Positions 38,208 through 49,461 of a stretch of 64,000 bases of DNA are shown piece after piece (position 1 is the stretch's first letter; each line of letters begins with the position of its first letter). The notes beneath the pieces were generated by a model, which was not told the DNA's origin, ran no database searches, and saw nothing but the letters and a program-made list of their open reading frames with translations. Made by a program: the position numbers and the translations under genes. The DNA is from Physcomitrium patens (lineage: Eukaryota; Streptophyta; Bryopsida; Funariales; Funariaceae), in contig NC_037256.1 of NCBI RefSeq assembly GCF_000002425.4, forward strand, positions 16,960,830-17,024,829. Direction: 5' to 3'.

Positions 38208-38769
38208 TAAAACAGCCTCCCCATTTCCGTCCATGGTTCCAATGCATCACACCAAAAAATACGACCATACTAACACACACCTTGCTCCCCGCTTCAATAA
38301 ACCGCTCACACAAGAATGAAGCCTCTCCCACATTCCCATCCTCGCGAAGCGCCAATGATTCTCTTCTCAGCACCCGGAGCAGCAGCATTGGTGGAAGCGA
38401 CCTCAACTGCAATGCGACGCTAATGCTGCGGCGTCACGGGAAGACGACGCAGATCGGTGGCAGCTGGAAGGGGAAGTTAAAATTGCGAGGAGAGGCAGCC
38501 GTCCTTCCTTGCCTGGTATGGTACAGCGTATCTCCTCCTCCCTCTCCTGTGTCAATGGCGTGGGTGCGTGCGAGCGAGCGAGCTCGTCTCTCTCTCTCCC
38601 CCGCCCCGCGTCGCCATGCCTCGCTCGCTGCGAACCTCCTTCCCTACCCTCCTCCCTGGCCCCTCGATTCTCTGACGTGGATCACTTCAGGACTTGGATT
38701 TCCTTCCATGATCCGTTTCACACGGAGCAATTACTGTGCCCGCCATTTTCGGTTCCTACGGGACTTCGT

Positions 38770-39435
38770 GGTCGTGATTATTTGTTTTTAAGTTTGACAA
38801 TATTTCATGTGCTTTAATTAGTGAATACAAATCCTATGCAGTTATTATTTCTTTGACTGTGCGATAGCTTAATTGCATTGCTTTTTATGGTTGGTATTTG
38901 ATGATGATGATGATAATAATATTAATATTAATAATTCTAAATTTTGAGCTTAAAATTTAATATTGGTATTAATAAAAAGTAAGTGAGAAAAGAAGAGAGA
39001 AATGTCTACAGAGTTAATAAATTTCTACACCAATGAATTGTTCAAAATTTATTTGAAGAAAAAGTAAATATTCTCTTGTAGATTAAATTTCTTTTTCAAT
39101 AATGTTTTACACTAGTAGTGATGTTTTTAGACTGTTGAGAAATTTGTATGGATTGTAATAGAATGGTATATTCCATAATATAATTATTTAGCAATTTCTT
39201 AAATTATTCTCTTGATAATATTTCAAGCATGCTTTATTGGCTTTGATGACGATTCTGCACACACAGCTTTAATGCTGAATTCCCTTCAAAATATTAATTG
39301 ACAAGTGTCTTCAAGAACATATATATATATATATATATATGTATATTTGAAATTTTGGGTATAAGGTTTTTAAGCCTACATATCATGTCATATCTCATCA
39401 GTTTTATTTTACATATTACCAATCTTTAGGGTTTA
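38770..39435. other. AT-rich spacer, no gene seen
   Basis: AT-rich DNA between the SPIKE1 promoter side and the SPPL pseudogene. It includes (GAT)n/(AAT)n runs near 38,900-38,935 and (TA)n at about 39,318-39,345. No coding signal. Confidence 0.5.
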
Positions 39436-39439
39436 GGGT

Positions 39440-40389
39440 TTATGTTCTAGAAGGAGCTCCTTCTTTTAAGAGTGAGCATTTAATTTCATTAGCTTGGCAA
39501 ATTTGTGCACGATCAATGCAAAAGTTGAAGATTATGCATTGAAGCACTTCATCATTTTGTTCCAACGTACCAGATAGAGGAGAGTAGGGTGAGAGCGAAC
39601 CTGCAGCTAGAGCTGCAATCGTACCAATGGCATAGCCAAAACCCACAAATTGAATGTACTTGTTTCTTCTAGAAAACGTGCCCTCATTGTCATGTCCCAT
39701 TACCTTCCGATGATCAAAGCAGATCACCAGGGACAAAAGAATCCCTGGACTGGCCTGCAACCACATGCCCCAACTTCACCATCAATGGAAACAAATAATA
39801 ATGTTCAATCTCTACCGACATAACCTTGTCTCACTGTCATTCATCTGATGTTCGAGCTCGGGCAAATAGCCTTGGGATTCAGATAGTGGCAAAGCGCCTC
39901 ATGCACGTGAAACTGGTAAGGTCAATAAGATTGTGTTCCTGTAAGCAACTAAATCAATTCTCTGAGAACAAGAGCAACGTGAAAGTAAGAATTTACCGTA
40001 TCACCAAGATCGATCATAAGAAACTGGCCATCAAACACTCCAACGGACGCACCCCAGAACTAATCATAGGGGTCGGGGGAAAAGAAGCTTTTAATGCAAG
40101 TCCAGATGCTCGGCGACGATCTCAGTGATGATCATGGACACCGAGGAAAGAGATAGAACATGATGAGCATTAAGCAAGAACTTGTAATGGGAATGAGTAA
40201 CGCTTGTGTGGTATCGAGTGTAACCGCCACTACAGACTGATTTCTTTCTCCAGCATGGTCCCGTTGCTTCTCACCTTCCTTCTCAATTGGTAGACACAGA
40301 TGAGCGGAAGCCGTTACCACAGTCACTCTAGTTTTGAAAAACTCTAGAAACGCAGGTTTGAGCAAGTGAACTAGCCTTGATAGTTCCAT
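39440..40389 (-). pseudogene. Signal peptide peptidase-like (SPPL) pseudogene with internal deletion
   Basis: Two ends of a plant SPPL intramembrane aspartyl protease are present, but the middle is gone. The N-terminal block (ATG at 40,389) shows the first membrane region and the hallmark segment TLDTTQALLIPITSSC..LIMFYLF. It then runs into a stop at 40,134-40,132. In the same frame, about 40,095-39,997 matches the second active-site region and ends MIDLGDT, where the family has GLGDM. A conserved-position intron follows (39,996-39,755), and the next exon reads SPGILLSLVICFDHRK...GYAIGTIAALAAG. About 190 residues are missing, including the YD catalytic motif. The GxGD glycine is Asp, and a second stop lies near 40,054. 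The remaining C-terminus after about 39,560 is unlike the family. It cannot make a working protease. Confidence 0.8.
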
Positions 40390-42282
40390 ATTTTCGTAGT
40401 GGTATCAGCTGCCTAGGGAGTATTTCCTTGCTGTCCAAATTGCATTGCTGCAGAAGGAGCAAAGTTCGTGGAACATCAGGTTCTAGTGGCAGTCACACTG
40501 CATTATCAGAATGTTGCTAACATTCAGTATGCTTCAATGTGAAGGGAGGAAGAAAGACAGCTCCTTTTGAGACTTAAAGATTAGAATCTGTTAGAGTGAC
40601 CGAAATGGCCGACAACGAAGGGCCAAGATGGCCAAGTCTGGTGGAAGAATGTAATCTTGTCATCTACAGCATTGTAGGCCGAGCAGCCACAGAACGTGAA
40701 CCTGTAGTCACAGAAACAACAAAGTGGTTACACAATTCAAGAGCATATTGTAGAAGTTTCATAAATGGATTAGTTGGAATCCTTCGTAATCATATTTCTT
40801 ACGTGCGATCGGGTTCAGTTAACATCAAAATGAGCAATTAAATATGTAGCCCACCAGTTCTAATAAACCCTGCTCAACACAATTTTCACGATGATTCGCC
40901 AAGCCTGAAATATCAATGCTAAGAATTTAGCTATCGAGCTCATGCAAGCTCTGATATTCCTACACAAGCGTATTAAATGGAACGTTTCTGCGCAACGGTT
41001 TCACTGTGTTACGTGGGTAGCAGGGAGCAACGCCAAGGCTGATTTCAACCGCTTTACAGTAACTGCAGCAAGTCCTACTTCTACACAAGTAGGAATTCTC
41101 CAATTGGAAAGAACAATTTCACTTTTTTTTTCTTTGGCAGTTGCAACAGATAAATAAATCAGGAACTCGTGCACCAAAGGTCATAGTGCCTGTGTAGAAA
41201 TTCAAAATTACAGCGGATTCGCTAACCATCACCGACTTGGTTCCGGCTACGAGATCAGCAAAATGAGCTCGCTTTCTACCTTTTTGTCTACGAGATTGAC
41301 CTCCTAAATTCCCACACACAACACCACATCACAGTCTCAAACTTTGACGCCATACTTTCCCAGTAACGCTACATCTCGCAAGAAAGCAATTCCCTCAAAA
41401 ACTAGGTTCTGTACCAACACTGCATGCACCAGAAGCTTGCTCCTCAGCCACAACCACTGAGGATACACAACAGCTATGCACACTGCAAACCCCCGCCAGT
41501 GTCGGAGGAAGGAAGAAATCTTCGACTCTTGCCGTTCATAAAAGATCCGATATCTATCATCCGCCGACTCAGCAGACGGGTCCAACGCGCCTGACCCCGA
41601 TCCTCCAAAATGACGCTCCCCAGAAAAATCACACTTAGATGTAATTCAGATCCTGGAAAGCAGGAACACTTTGAGTTGACATCAAATAGTGGGTACCGAA
41701 CTTTTCCCCCATTGCACTAGCGGAGATACTGGCTTCGCAGCGATGTGGTGATATTCTCTATGAATAGATTAGTCTTCAAAATTCAGGTCTCCAGTACTCT
41801 TTCCGCAAGACGCAGTGCAAGTTGGGGACAATCTGTTGCCCCTGTTGATGTCCTGGAATCGAATGGGAAGGCACGAGAGCACTGACTTGACGAAGTGTCG
41901 CAGTGACTTGTGTCCCTCCAGTGGCCTCTCTCTCTCTCTCTCTCTCTCTTCCGCTCTCTACATGAATTTATTGCAGACTTGCTGTAATACTTTGTGTGGG
42001 TTGGTTCCAGCCATTTGGTTCTAGGTACCTCTTCGATAGTGTCAACGATCTTGCGTCTGGTGACTACAGGAGATGTATTAAATCTTCTGTTGCTTAGTCA
42101 AGCTTTCGGACCTGCGATTCAAGGAGGGCAGCGCAGTGCCATTTAAGCTCATTGACTACGCTATATATCATATGAGGTGCTATCATGTAGCTTACTGTTC
42201 AGAATGTCAGGAAGTTGTTAGGTCTTTATAGAGAAGCAATCGGAAGTTGTATCAAAACAGACAGCATTGCATCAAGAATATC
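40390..42282. other. GC-balanced region, no gene defined
   Basis: Gene-like composition upstream of the SPPL remnant, perhaps its old leader/promoter. Both strands contain frames up to about 80 codons without recognisable domains. A (CT)n tract lies at 41,926-41,949. I could not join frames by splice signals. Confidence 0.4.
41926..41949. repeat. (CT)n microsatellite
   Basis: Twenty-four bases of CT repeat. Such tracts are common near plant transcription starts, but no gene start was established here. Confidence 0.85.
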
Positions 42283-42287
42283 ACATT

Positions 42288-42312
42288 GAAAACTTCCCCG
42301 AAGGAAGTTTTC
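42288..42312. repeat. Perfect 10-bp palindrome next to the Gypsy PBS
   Basis: GAAAACTTCC and its reverse complement GGAAGTTTTC flank a 5-base loop (CCGAA). The inner block AAAACTTCCCCGAAG recurs at 42,342-42,356 within the LTR end, so a second, decayed piece of LTR may be involved. Confidence 0.75.
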
Positions 42313-42317
42313 ACTTA

Positions 42318-42329
42318 GCTCTGATACCA
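42318..42329 (-). other. Retrotransposon primer-binding site (initiator Met tRNA type)
   Basis: On the minus strand TGGTATCAGAGC follows the LTR end (TACA) after one base. This is the standard plant primer-binding site complementary to the 3' end of initiator methionine tRNA, used to prime minus-strand synthesis. Only about 30 bases of possible internal sequence follow before unrelated DNA. Confidence 0.88.
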
Positions 42330-42330
42330 A

Positions 42331-43203
42331 TGTAATACTCCAAAACTTCCCCGAAGCCTTGGGTATTTTCGTCACCTGCACCCAACCACCCCTCCCGGAT
42401 TAGCAGCTTCCTACTTACCTTCCGCATAGTAGTTGAGTCAGATGATCCTTCACTTGACGTGGCCTCTTGGTCCCCTGTACCGGGGAGTCTCTCACCGGCA
42501 CCCGGGACCAAGGTCACTTCTTGGTGAGAGGGGAGACTGTCGTCTCCCTCCCAGTGTTAGTCCTTTCCAGGGCGCCCCGCGCCCTGGCTAACACCCCCAT
42601 GGCACACTGGAAGCCAACCCAGCTGCCCCCCGACGCCCTGCGACGCGGTGGGGCCAAGGGAGTCCTCGCGAGCCTTCATGCTCGCGCGATCTCCCTCCCA
42701 AGTCATCATCTCCAAGTGCCCTGTGGGTCACTCGGAGGACTTGTCCTTACTTCTTAGGCCTTACTCACAATCACCACCCTATGGTGACCCCTTTTTGTGA
42801 GTCGCCTCCTAGCCACAACCTTTAGGGAGGTGACATTCTCCCCTACTTTGAACGTTAATGTCCGCATTAACACCAGTGTGCTAGGTAACTTGTTTATAGT
42901 CCTTCCCATTGGACTCCTTTTTGTCGAGAAGTCGCCACACCTCTCTTAGCGTACGCACACTTCTGTGCTAACGTGGGAGAATTCTTTCTTGTCACTTCTC
43001 CCAGCTCTTCTTTCTACCTCCGTTAGTTTGGTTTCCCTTCCAAAGCCCCGATCCAACTGGGTGTGCAATGAGCGGTTGCCGACTGTCAGGTCCGCATCAA
43101 GACTCGCCCTGCCTTGATCCTTGTGTTTCTTTCGGACGCGAGTAGCTACTTTGCGCAGAGTTTTCACTCATCACAAGCTAATCCTAATAAGGCCGGATTA
43201 ACA
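42331..43203 (-). mobile_element. Gypsy long terminal repeat
   Basis: Read on the minus strand, this starts TGTTAATCC just after a purine-rich tract (GGGACGGGGGCGAGAC, a plausible polypurine tract). It ends GAGTATTACA immediately before the primer-binding site, with TGT...ACA termini, and is about 873 bp long. An alternative start after AAAGTGGGGGAGAA would put the end at 43,381 (about 1,051 bp). No second LTR copy was found on the other side of the coding part. Confidence 0.65.
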
Positions 43204-43410
43204 GTCTCGCCCCCGTCCCGAGCGAGCTCTCTTACTTTACTTCGAGAGCTGACTTAGTGGCGCTCCTCCTTTCGATTACTTCCACTAACTTCGATCTTCA
43301 ACTGACCTCATCTCCAACTGGGATATTGGTTTCGCATTGCTAGCCTCTCTGTTCATACTCGTTGTGCTTGTGGGCCACGCATTCTCCCCCACTTTGGAGG
43401 CGCGATGTCC

Positions 43411-44810
43411 TCATCGTCTCAGAGGTTTTCGTTTAATGCTCCATTTTCCTTTGTCTGCGTCACTCACTCTTGCCTCATAGGCGTTAATGAGTGCCTTCAC
43501 ATGTTTCAGATAGCTGGCAAATACCCACTGGTATTCCGTAACCGGAAACCCCTCAAAGGTGCATTGATACACCAGGCCCTATTCCCGTTTTTTCTTCCCT
43601 ACAATTCCATTGACTTGCCCCAACTTCTTGTCCCAAATTCCGTATGATGGCTCTGGCCTCAATACTTGTTCGGGGTGGAGGTTGTCCTTGTCCTTGGAGA
43701 ATTTCTTCAACCCGGACAAGTGGAATACGGGATGGAACCTGCCTTTCTTTGGGATATCAATCAGGTATACATCCTTATGTATAACCTTCATCACCTTGTA
43801 AGGTCCTGCCCACTTCTATACCCATTTATGTGACAAGGAATTGAGGATTGGCAAGTTCGTGGTGTTTAACCACACCATGTCTCCTACTTTGTGCACAACC
43901 TCGCGCCGGTGTTTATCCGCCGCAAGTTTGTATTTCTTCTGAGCGCGCTCCAGAAAGTAAGTTGCTTTCTTTTGAATGTGTTCTCGCTCGGAGACCCACT
44001 TGGCCACTTCCTCAGAAAAGAAGGTGGACGGGGAATCCTCCTCCTTCTTGGCTAGCACTAGGTCAGTTGGTTTTAATGCATCAAACCCGTGAGCTACTTT
44101 AAACGGACTCATGCCGATGCTTGTTGAGTGGGTGGTGTTGTAGCAGAACTCCGCTTGTGGTAACACATTCACCCAATCATCGTGATCCGCCGCTATGTAA
44201 TTTCTCAAGTACATGTTGAGAGTAGCGTTCACGCGCTCGGTTTGACCATCTCCTTGCGGATGAAACGTGGTTGTTAGAATGAGTTTGGTTCCCGACTTGC
44301 TCATCAGGTGCTGCCAAAAGGCAGTCAGGAACTGTGCACCCCTATCACTCACTATGTCTTCTGGATAGCCCATTTTGCATATCCAATGTTCATAGAAGAG
44401 CCGCGCCGTTGCTTCGGCGCCATCACCCCATTTCGTCGGGATGAATCTAGCTTGCTTGCTAAACCTATCGACAACCACGAAGATGACGTCATATCCCTGC
44501 ACCACTGGCAAAGAAGTCATGAAATCCATTGAAAGACACCCGTAAGGTGCTTTCGGTATAGGTAAAGGACTTAGCAAGCCCATCGTCCTTTGAGTGTTTG
44601 CCTTGTTCGTTTGGCACTTGGCGCATGTGGACACATACTTCTCCACATCTCCTTTGAGATTCGGCCAATAATACTTTTTGGACAACTCCTTCGTTGTCAC
44701 TAGCACTCCGCTGTGTCCGCTGTGTCCCGCTCCTCGCGCGTCATGGAACTCCCTCATCATCCTCCTCAGCAGGCTTCCCTCGGGGAAGTGAAAACTCGGT
44801 GAGCTAAGTG
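43411..44810 (-). pseudogene. Gypsy (chromovirus) integrase and chromodomain fragment
   Basis: One continuous frame of about 460 codons carries the 3' end of a Gypsy polyprotein. It holds the H2C2 zinc finger (EFHDARGAGHSG..KYYWP..YVSTCAKCQ), then the integrase core: LSMDFMTSLP (first Asp), IVSDRGAQFLTAFW (second Asp) and HPQGDGQTERVNATL (Glu). The GPY-like segment WAGPYKVMKV..LIDIPKKGRFHPVFH follows, and finally a chromodomain (TFEGFPVTEYQWV). Two in-frame TAG codons break it, at 43,818-43,816 and 43,581-43,579. The first sits just before the conserved KW.GP motif. Protease, reverse transcriptase and RNase H are missing: homology starts abruptly at FHFPEGSLLRRMM near 44,805. No 5' LTR adjoins, so the element is 5'-truncated and inactive, though lightly decayed and therefore fairly young. 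Confidence 0.93.
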
Positions 44811-44819
44811 ACTAAATTC

Positions 44820-47280
44820 GGCAACCATAGAGCAAGTGGTATTGTAAGAAAGGAAGAGGATGAATGATCAGTGACGAATCAGTCAGACTTGCCTTGAATT
44901 CAAAGTTCAGTCAATAGAGCATTGAATTTGAGCCGGCCCAGCGACTTTTGAATTCCTCTCGCTTTTTCCTGCTGATAGAATTAAAGAGTTATCGTTTCAA
45001 GCACTCGATATGGCAGCTCGTACCGTATGCTGTTCGGCTGTAATAGTTGGAACAAGCATTGGAACAAGTGTTAAGCGTGAGGCGATTGGGACGACTCTCG
45101 CCTCTAGAAACTTTGCGGGCTTGGAGATGATGCCATCGCTGAGACAATCGTCTTTCGGTATGTAGGCGATGCCGGTAGACACATCGCCATTGCCGGATTT
45201 GGAAGTAAGCTCATTCGATCTGCAATTGAGTATGTATGCCGTCATACATGTTTGGAAATGTGATTGCGCTTGCCTGAGCCAGTCACGTTCATTTCAAATT
45301 GTGGTGCCTGTAATATCTTACATTAGCATGGCGTGTCATTCCATGATATTGCACTTCCCCTGCGTCATTACCCGGAGGTATATGGTTTTTGAACCCTTAA
45401 TTTTCACGCTAAGAACTTGTAACTTCATTTTTTCTGAGTTGCAGGCAATGGATCGGAGAGGGCAAGAATGTTTAGGAAGCCTACTGGGTAGCTAGTGATT
45501 AGACTACGAGATAACTAGCCTTCAACAAAGTTGGTGTCCAGGTCCATGACGAGGTAAGTCCCTCAGAATGCAACGTCTGTTTTTTTTTTGTGAGGTTTAT
45601 GGAATGGTCCTGCAGGAACAGATGTAGCATCAAGGCTGTCGCCTGTATTGCTTCATGCAAATCATGAATGAATTGGAGTTTCTTCTAATGAAGAATATGA
45701 ATGCTATTTGTGAAAGTGACGATACAAGATGGAGTCATTGTAGGAAGCCGTGAGTGTTCAATTGACGTTGAATGACCCCCGACTGTACTCCCAAATGATA
45801 TTGTTTGGTTTGGAGCAGATTAGCTGCACGAGATTCGCCACAAACAGGTGGACTGCTGACCTACAAAATTTCAGAGTAGAGCTAAAATTGCAACGGGTCT
45901 TTCAAGACTTCCCTCGAGAAAGATGCACTACTCGAACTAGTGAAACCCTGCTTGGCAATCTATCTGTGACCTCCGAATAACGACCTGTTCTACTAAATAA
46001 CAGAAAAACAAACTCTCACATGAAAAGGATTCAAAAAGGTCAGCCCGTGCTCCACAATGCACCAGGCAAATATAGTGTTTCTCTCCTCCAAAGGTGCTTC
46101 AGTTGAGCCAGCTGCAGATAGTTTGATTTTGCAGTTAGTTTGTTTCATCCTCAACTGAAAACTTGAAAAGGCCTTAGTGCTGTACAGATTCATATCAAGG
46201 CGCCGATTGTTCCTTAAATCATCGGTCTGTGGCTCAATGTGATGGACAAGGTCTTCGGAGAGGTCTTAAGACGTATGAAGAGATACTCTCATACGTGTAG
46301 AAAAGATCAAGGAGCACATGTCGAAGATAGAAGATAGCTCCCGCACGGATCATCTGAAGTGGCGTAAAGATACAGAGCAAGTGGGGGAGCAACTCCACGC
46401 CTTTGGTGACAACATACAACAGATAGAGTAACTAAGTTTTCCACGCTTTTCCACTCAACCAAAAACCTGAAAAATCTCACCAGTAAAAGCAACGCATCCG
46501 ATTCTCAATTTTGTTACGGCACACACCTAGATATAGCGCAATAATCTATGATTCTAAACGGCACAGAAACCTGAAACATTCCTCTCACAGACGAGCCACG
46601 CGTGCTGTCAGATAGCCTCGTACCTAATTCTCACACAATGTGAGTCAAGTGAGCAAACCATCAGCTTGCATGACAAGTTTTTCGAGGTGCGGTCTGAACT
46701 GGAGATGGCGAAACGGATACGGCTCAAAGCGTCAGAAACAGCAATATGAGGCACATCCAGCAGCACAAGGCAAAGCCATTCGTAAGTCACCGCAAGGCCA
46801 AGGTATCCTCGACTCCAACAGAAAACAAAAGGAGAAAAACAATGCAAGCACAGCCTAATAATACAAAACAAAAAAATATGTAAATATATAAAAACAACGT
46901 CATTCGGTGTCATTTTCAATTGTTTATTTTTTCTGCACAACCTGAAGGAGAGAATGAAAGTGTAAGTGGAGGATGCGAAGCTGTTGAAAGCAAAGATTCA
47001 CAACAACCATGTCAAGAGGAAAATGCAGGCTGCAAAAACACTCGGTGATGAAGCGCAGGGGCTGAAAGGTGACGAGTGGGTCACCGTCCCCTTTGGATCT
47101 GAGCTGGCAGTGCTAACCTGGCACATCATGCTCCAAGCAGCACTGCCTGATTTGGTTTAGATGCTATTTTTTGTGACATGGAACTTGAAGCACCCTCGGA
47201 TTCTTCAATTATAATTCCACCTAGTAACTAATATAACTAACCAATTATCATTACTGGTGACATTATCAGTTACTACGCGG
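44820..47280. other. GC-balanced region, no gene defined
   Basis: Non-repetitive gene-like DNA between the Gypsy fragment and NPL4. Open frames of 60-110 codons exist on both strands, for example minus 44,997-45,245 and plus 45,169-45,495. None shows a domain I recognise or joins to another by clear splice signals. A near-palindrome (ACGTATGA...TCATACGT) lies near 46,270-46,297. Decayed genes or non-coding transcripts are possible. Confidence 0.4.
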
Positions 47281-47737
47281 TGGTACGTTGAAAAGTAAAA
47301 GGTACGAGAGCGCGGGCTTGGGGTTCAGTAGTCGGGGGGGAGCTTTAGTGTCCAGGTCCAGGTGTCAAGACACGCGTTGCAACCCCACAAGGGAGGGACT
47401 CTGTGTAGAAAAGCAAGCCTTTAAGGTGGTGGAAGTACTTTTTAGGGCTAGGCTTCCAGATGGTTCTTAGGAGACCGGCTTTGGATTTCAATAGGCCACT
47501 ATTGTGTGCAGGGCCTCGCCATTGCTTAACTTTGTGCGAGTTAAGCTTTGATCGTGTTCTCGGATCGTCGTCAGCTCGCGCCGTGGTGGAGAGGTTTTCT
47601 CTACCCAAGCTTTGTTTTCAGCAATTCTGGTGAGTCCGTGAGGTGGATATTAGGTGTTTTTTGTGAGGTAGCGAGTAATTGATTGTTGAGCTTGGATATT
47701 GCGAAGGAGAGGAAGGAGAAGAATCGAGAGAGTAGCG
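47281..47737 (+). promoter_or_regulatory. NPL4 5' flank / leader
   Basis: GC-balanced sequence directly upstream of the NPL4 start codon, with GGGGGGG near 47,333 and a mixed pyrimidine-rich part. No TATA box was identified with confidence. The coding frame stays open for 13 codons upstream of the ATG at 47,738 but lacks an ATG there, so the start is well placed. Confidence 0.4.
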
Positions 47738-49461
47738 ATGTTGATCAGATTGAGGAGTCGGGATGGGTTGGAGCGGGTAACGTTAGCGAACAACGCGACG
47801 GTGGGGGATCTACAGGCGGCGATAGCGGAGAATCTGAATGTGCCCGTGAGCAGCCAGCTGCTGTCAAGGAACCAGGCTCTGTTGCTGAGCAAGGATCCCG
47901 TGAATGGGAAGGAGTTTGCGGACATGCAGGACTCGGGAGCGACGTTGTCGTCGTTGGGAATTGCGCATGGGAGTTTGTTGTACTTGTTTTACAGTGGGAA
48001 TAGAGTGGTGAAGGGACCTCAAGTGACGCCGTTTGGGGCGTTTGGGAGGAAGATGACCGTGGAGGATTTGATTGCCCGGCAGATTCGGATAGAAAGGCAG
48101 GAGAAGTCGCACTGCAGTGCGTTGTCGTTCGATCGGGAAGCTGCGAATGCGTTTCAGCTGTATGTGCATGAGAGCCTCGCGTTTTCAATTAAGAGAGGGG
48201 GGATCATGTATGGTTCTGTAAATGAGGCAGGCGAGATTAAGGTAGACGTTATTTATGAGCCACCACAGCAAGGGTCTGAGGAAGGCTTGCTCCTTATGAG
48301 AGATATGGATGAGGAGAAACGAGCTGACGTGATCGCTGCAGGATTAGGGTTACGGAAAGTAGGGTTCATTTTCACGCAGACAATAACCCAGAATCAGGGG
48401 GGGTACACATTATCAAACGCAGAAATACGGCAGACAGCTGAATTTCATGCCGAGTCGGACTTTGAGCAATGGGCCACAGCAATAGTGAAGCTTGAAGTCA
48501 ACGAAGATGGTGGTGCAGATGTTCATTTTGAGGCATTTCAATTAAGTGATCAGTGCGTGAAGCTATTCAAGGACGGTTTGTTTGAGGAGAATGTGCCAGA
48601 TCTGGACCCGAAGTTAACGAGAATGAAGAAAGAAGTTATAGTCCTTCAGAAAGACACTTTCGATGTTGACAACGACTTTTTCTTAGTTCCTGTGAAGATT
48701 CTTGATCATGAGGTATGTGTTTTAAGTTCCTCACCCTTCTTCTGGACCCGTTCCACGTTGTCTTGGAAAAATATTCTCCATGTGCTGTATTTGTTGTTGG
48801 AATTCCCACACTGTTATCTATGCACACGCTTCATCTGTGTAGAATTTGTTTGTTACAATGAATATAGTAATTTCATGGTTTATCCTCCGGTTTTTGGTAT
48901 AGTTTGCAGCCACATTCATAGATTCGAATCACTTGATGGACCCGGTCCTTGATATTGACTTTCTGTTTTGTTAGGATTGAACTTTTGTTTTATGTTACAT
49001 GTCTGATTTAAGGTTTGTCTTAATTTTCCTGTCCTTTCATTCGTTGGGTATCTTCTATGCTTTTCGGGAGCTGTTCAGTCATCATGTTCAATTGAAAACA
49101 GCATAGCACTTGGTTTGAGTGGCTACTTTAGTTCATACGTTTACTGGTGTTACAAGTGAATTGCAGAGGATATGATATCAATATTGATTACGTTTTCTAT
49201 TTGCAGGGCCCGATGACAACAACATTCCCCATTGAGAATAGAGCACCTCTCGCTACCCTTCAGGCTTTGAAGACTCATTTGGAGCGTCACAGGAATAAGC
49301 CCTATGTGAAGCGGATCGCTGACTTTCATCTTCTTCTGTTGTTGTCGAACTTCCTTGACATCAACACAGATGTTCCACAGCTGACGGAGGCTATTCGTAC
49401 AGAAGGCCCTGTACCAGAAGGGTACCAACTCATTATCGAGTCCATGGCGAGTAGTTTTTAG
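47738..49461 (+). CDS. NPL4: NPL4-like ubiquitin-recognition cofactor of CDC48
   Basis: Two exons, 47,738-48,712 and 49,207-49,461 (GAG/GTATGT donor, TTGCAG/GGC acceptor, phase 0), encode 409 residues, the usual plant length (about 413). With UFD1, NPL4 recruits polyubiquitinated clients to the AAA ATPase CDC48 in ER-associated and nuclear/chromatin protein turnover. Residues 1-75 form the ubiquitin-like fold (MLIRLRSRDGLERV). They are followed by FGRKMTVEDLIARQ..RQEKSHC and the catalytically inactive MPN region (FQLYVHESLAFSIKRGG, YGSV, VIYEPPQQG, GLGLRKVGFIFTQT, EFHAESDFEQW). Exon 2 encodes TFPIENR, LKTHLERHR, FHLLLLLSNFLD and VPEGY..IIESMA. As in other plants there is no C-terminal NZF finger. 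All conserved blocks are intact. The ATG at 47,738 aligns with the family start. Confidence 0.96.

Larger units (their letters stand above)
36381..38600 (-). promoter_or_regulatory. SPIKE1 5' leader, leader introns and promoter region
   Basis: The first coding exon is preceded by an acceptor (TTAGCAG then GGG ATG), so transcription starts upstream. A candidate first exon ends at an AAG/GTGTGT donor near 38,281 and contains an ATG at 38,388 that opens 36 codons. If spliced straight to the 36,380 exon it would stay in frame and extend the protein (AGSK-GMGEIAL). A GC-rich, CT-rich stretch at 38,450-38,660 is the likely promoter/transcription start zone. Frames around 36,560-37,130 look protein-like but contain stops and lack an ATG, so I do not call a gene. 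(AAAAC)n at 37,948-37,977, a 37-base A run to 38,014 and (TA)n at 38,164-38,206 lie inside. Confidence 0.45.

Noticed and set aside
42331..43381. Longer LTR starting after AAAGTGGGGGAGAA at 43,381
   Set aside because: Possible, but TGTTAAT...ATTACA termini after GGGACGGGGGCGAGAC give better end symmetry; kept only as an alternative.
47699..47737. Upstream extension of the NPL4 frame
   Set aside because: The extension has no ATG; the family start MLIRLRSRDG matches the ATG at 47,738.
47745..48188. Long antisense frame across NPL4 exon 1
   Set aside because: Shadow of a strongly coding exon; Ser/Pro/Thr-rich with no domain.
48713..48952. Read-through of NPL4 exon 1 into its intron
   Set aside because: A GTATGT donor follows ILDHE, and the next family residues (GPMTTTFPIENR) resume exactly at 49,207 after TTGCAG.
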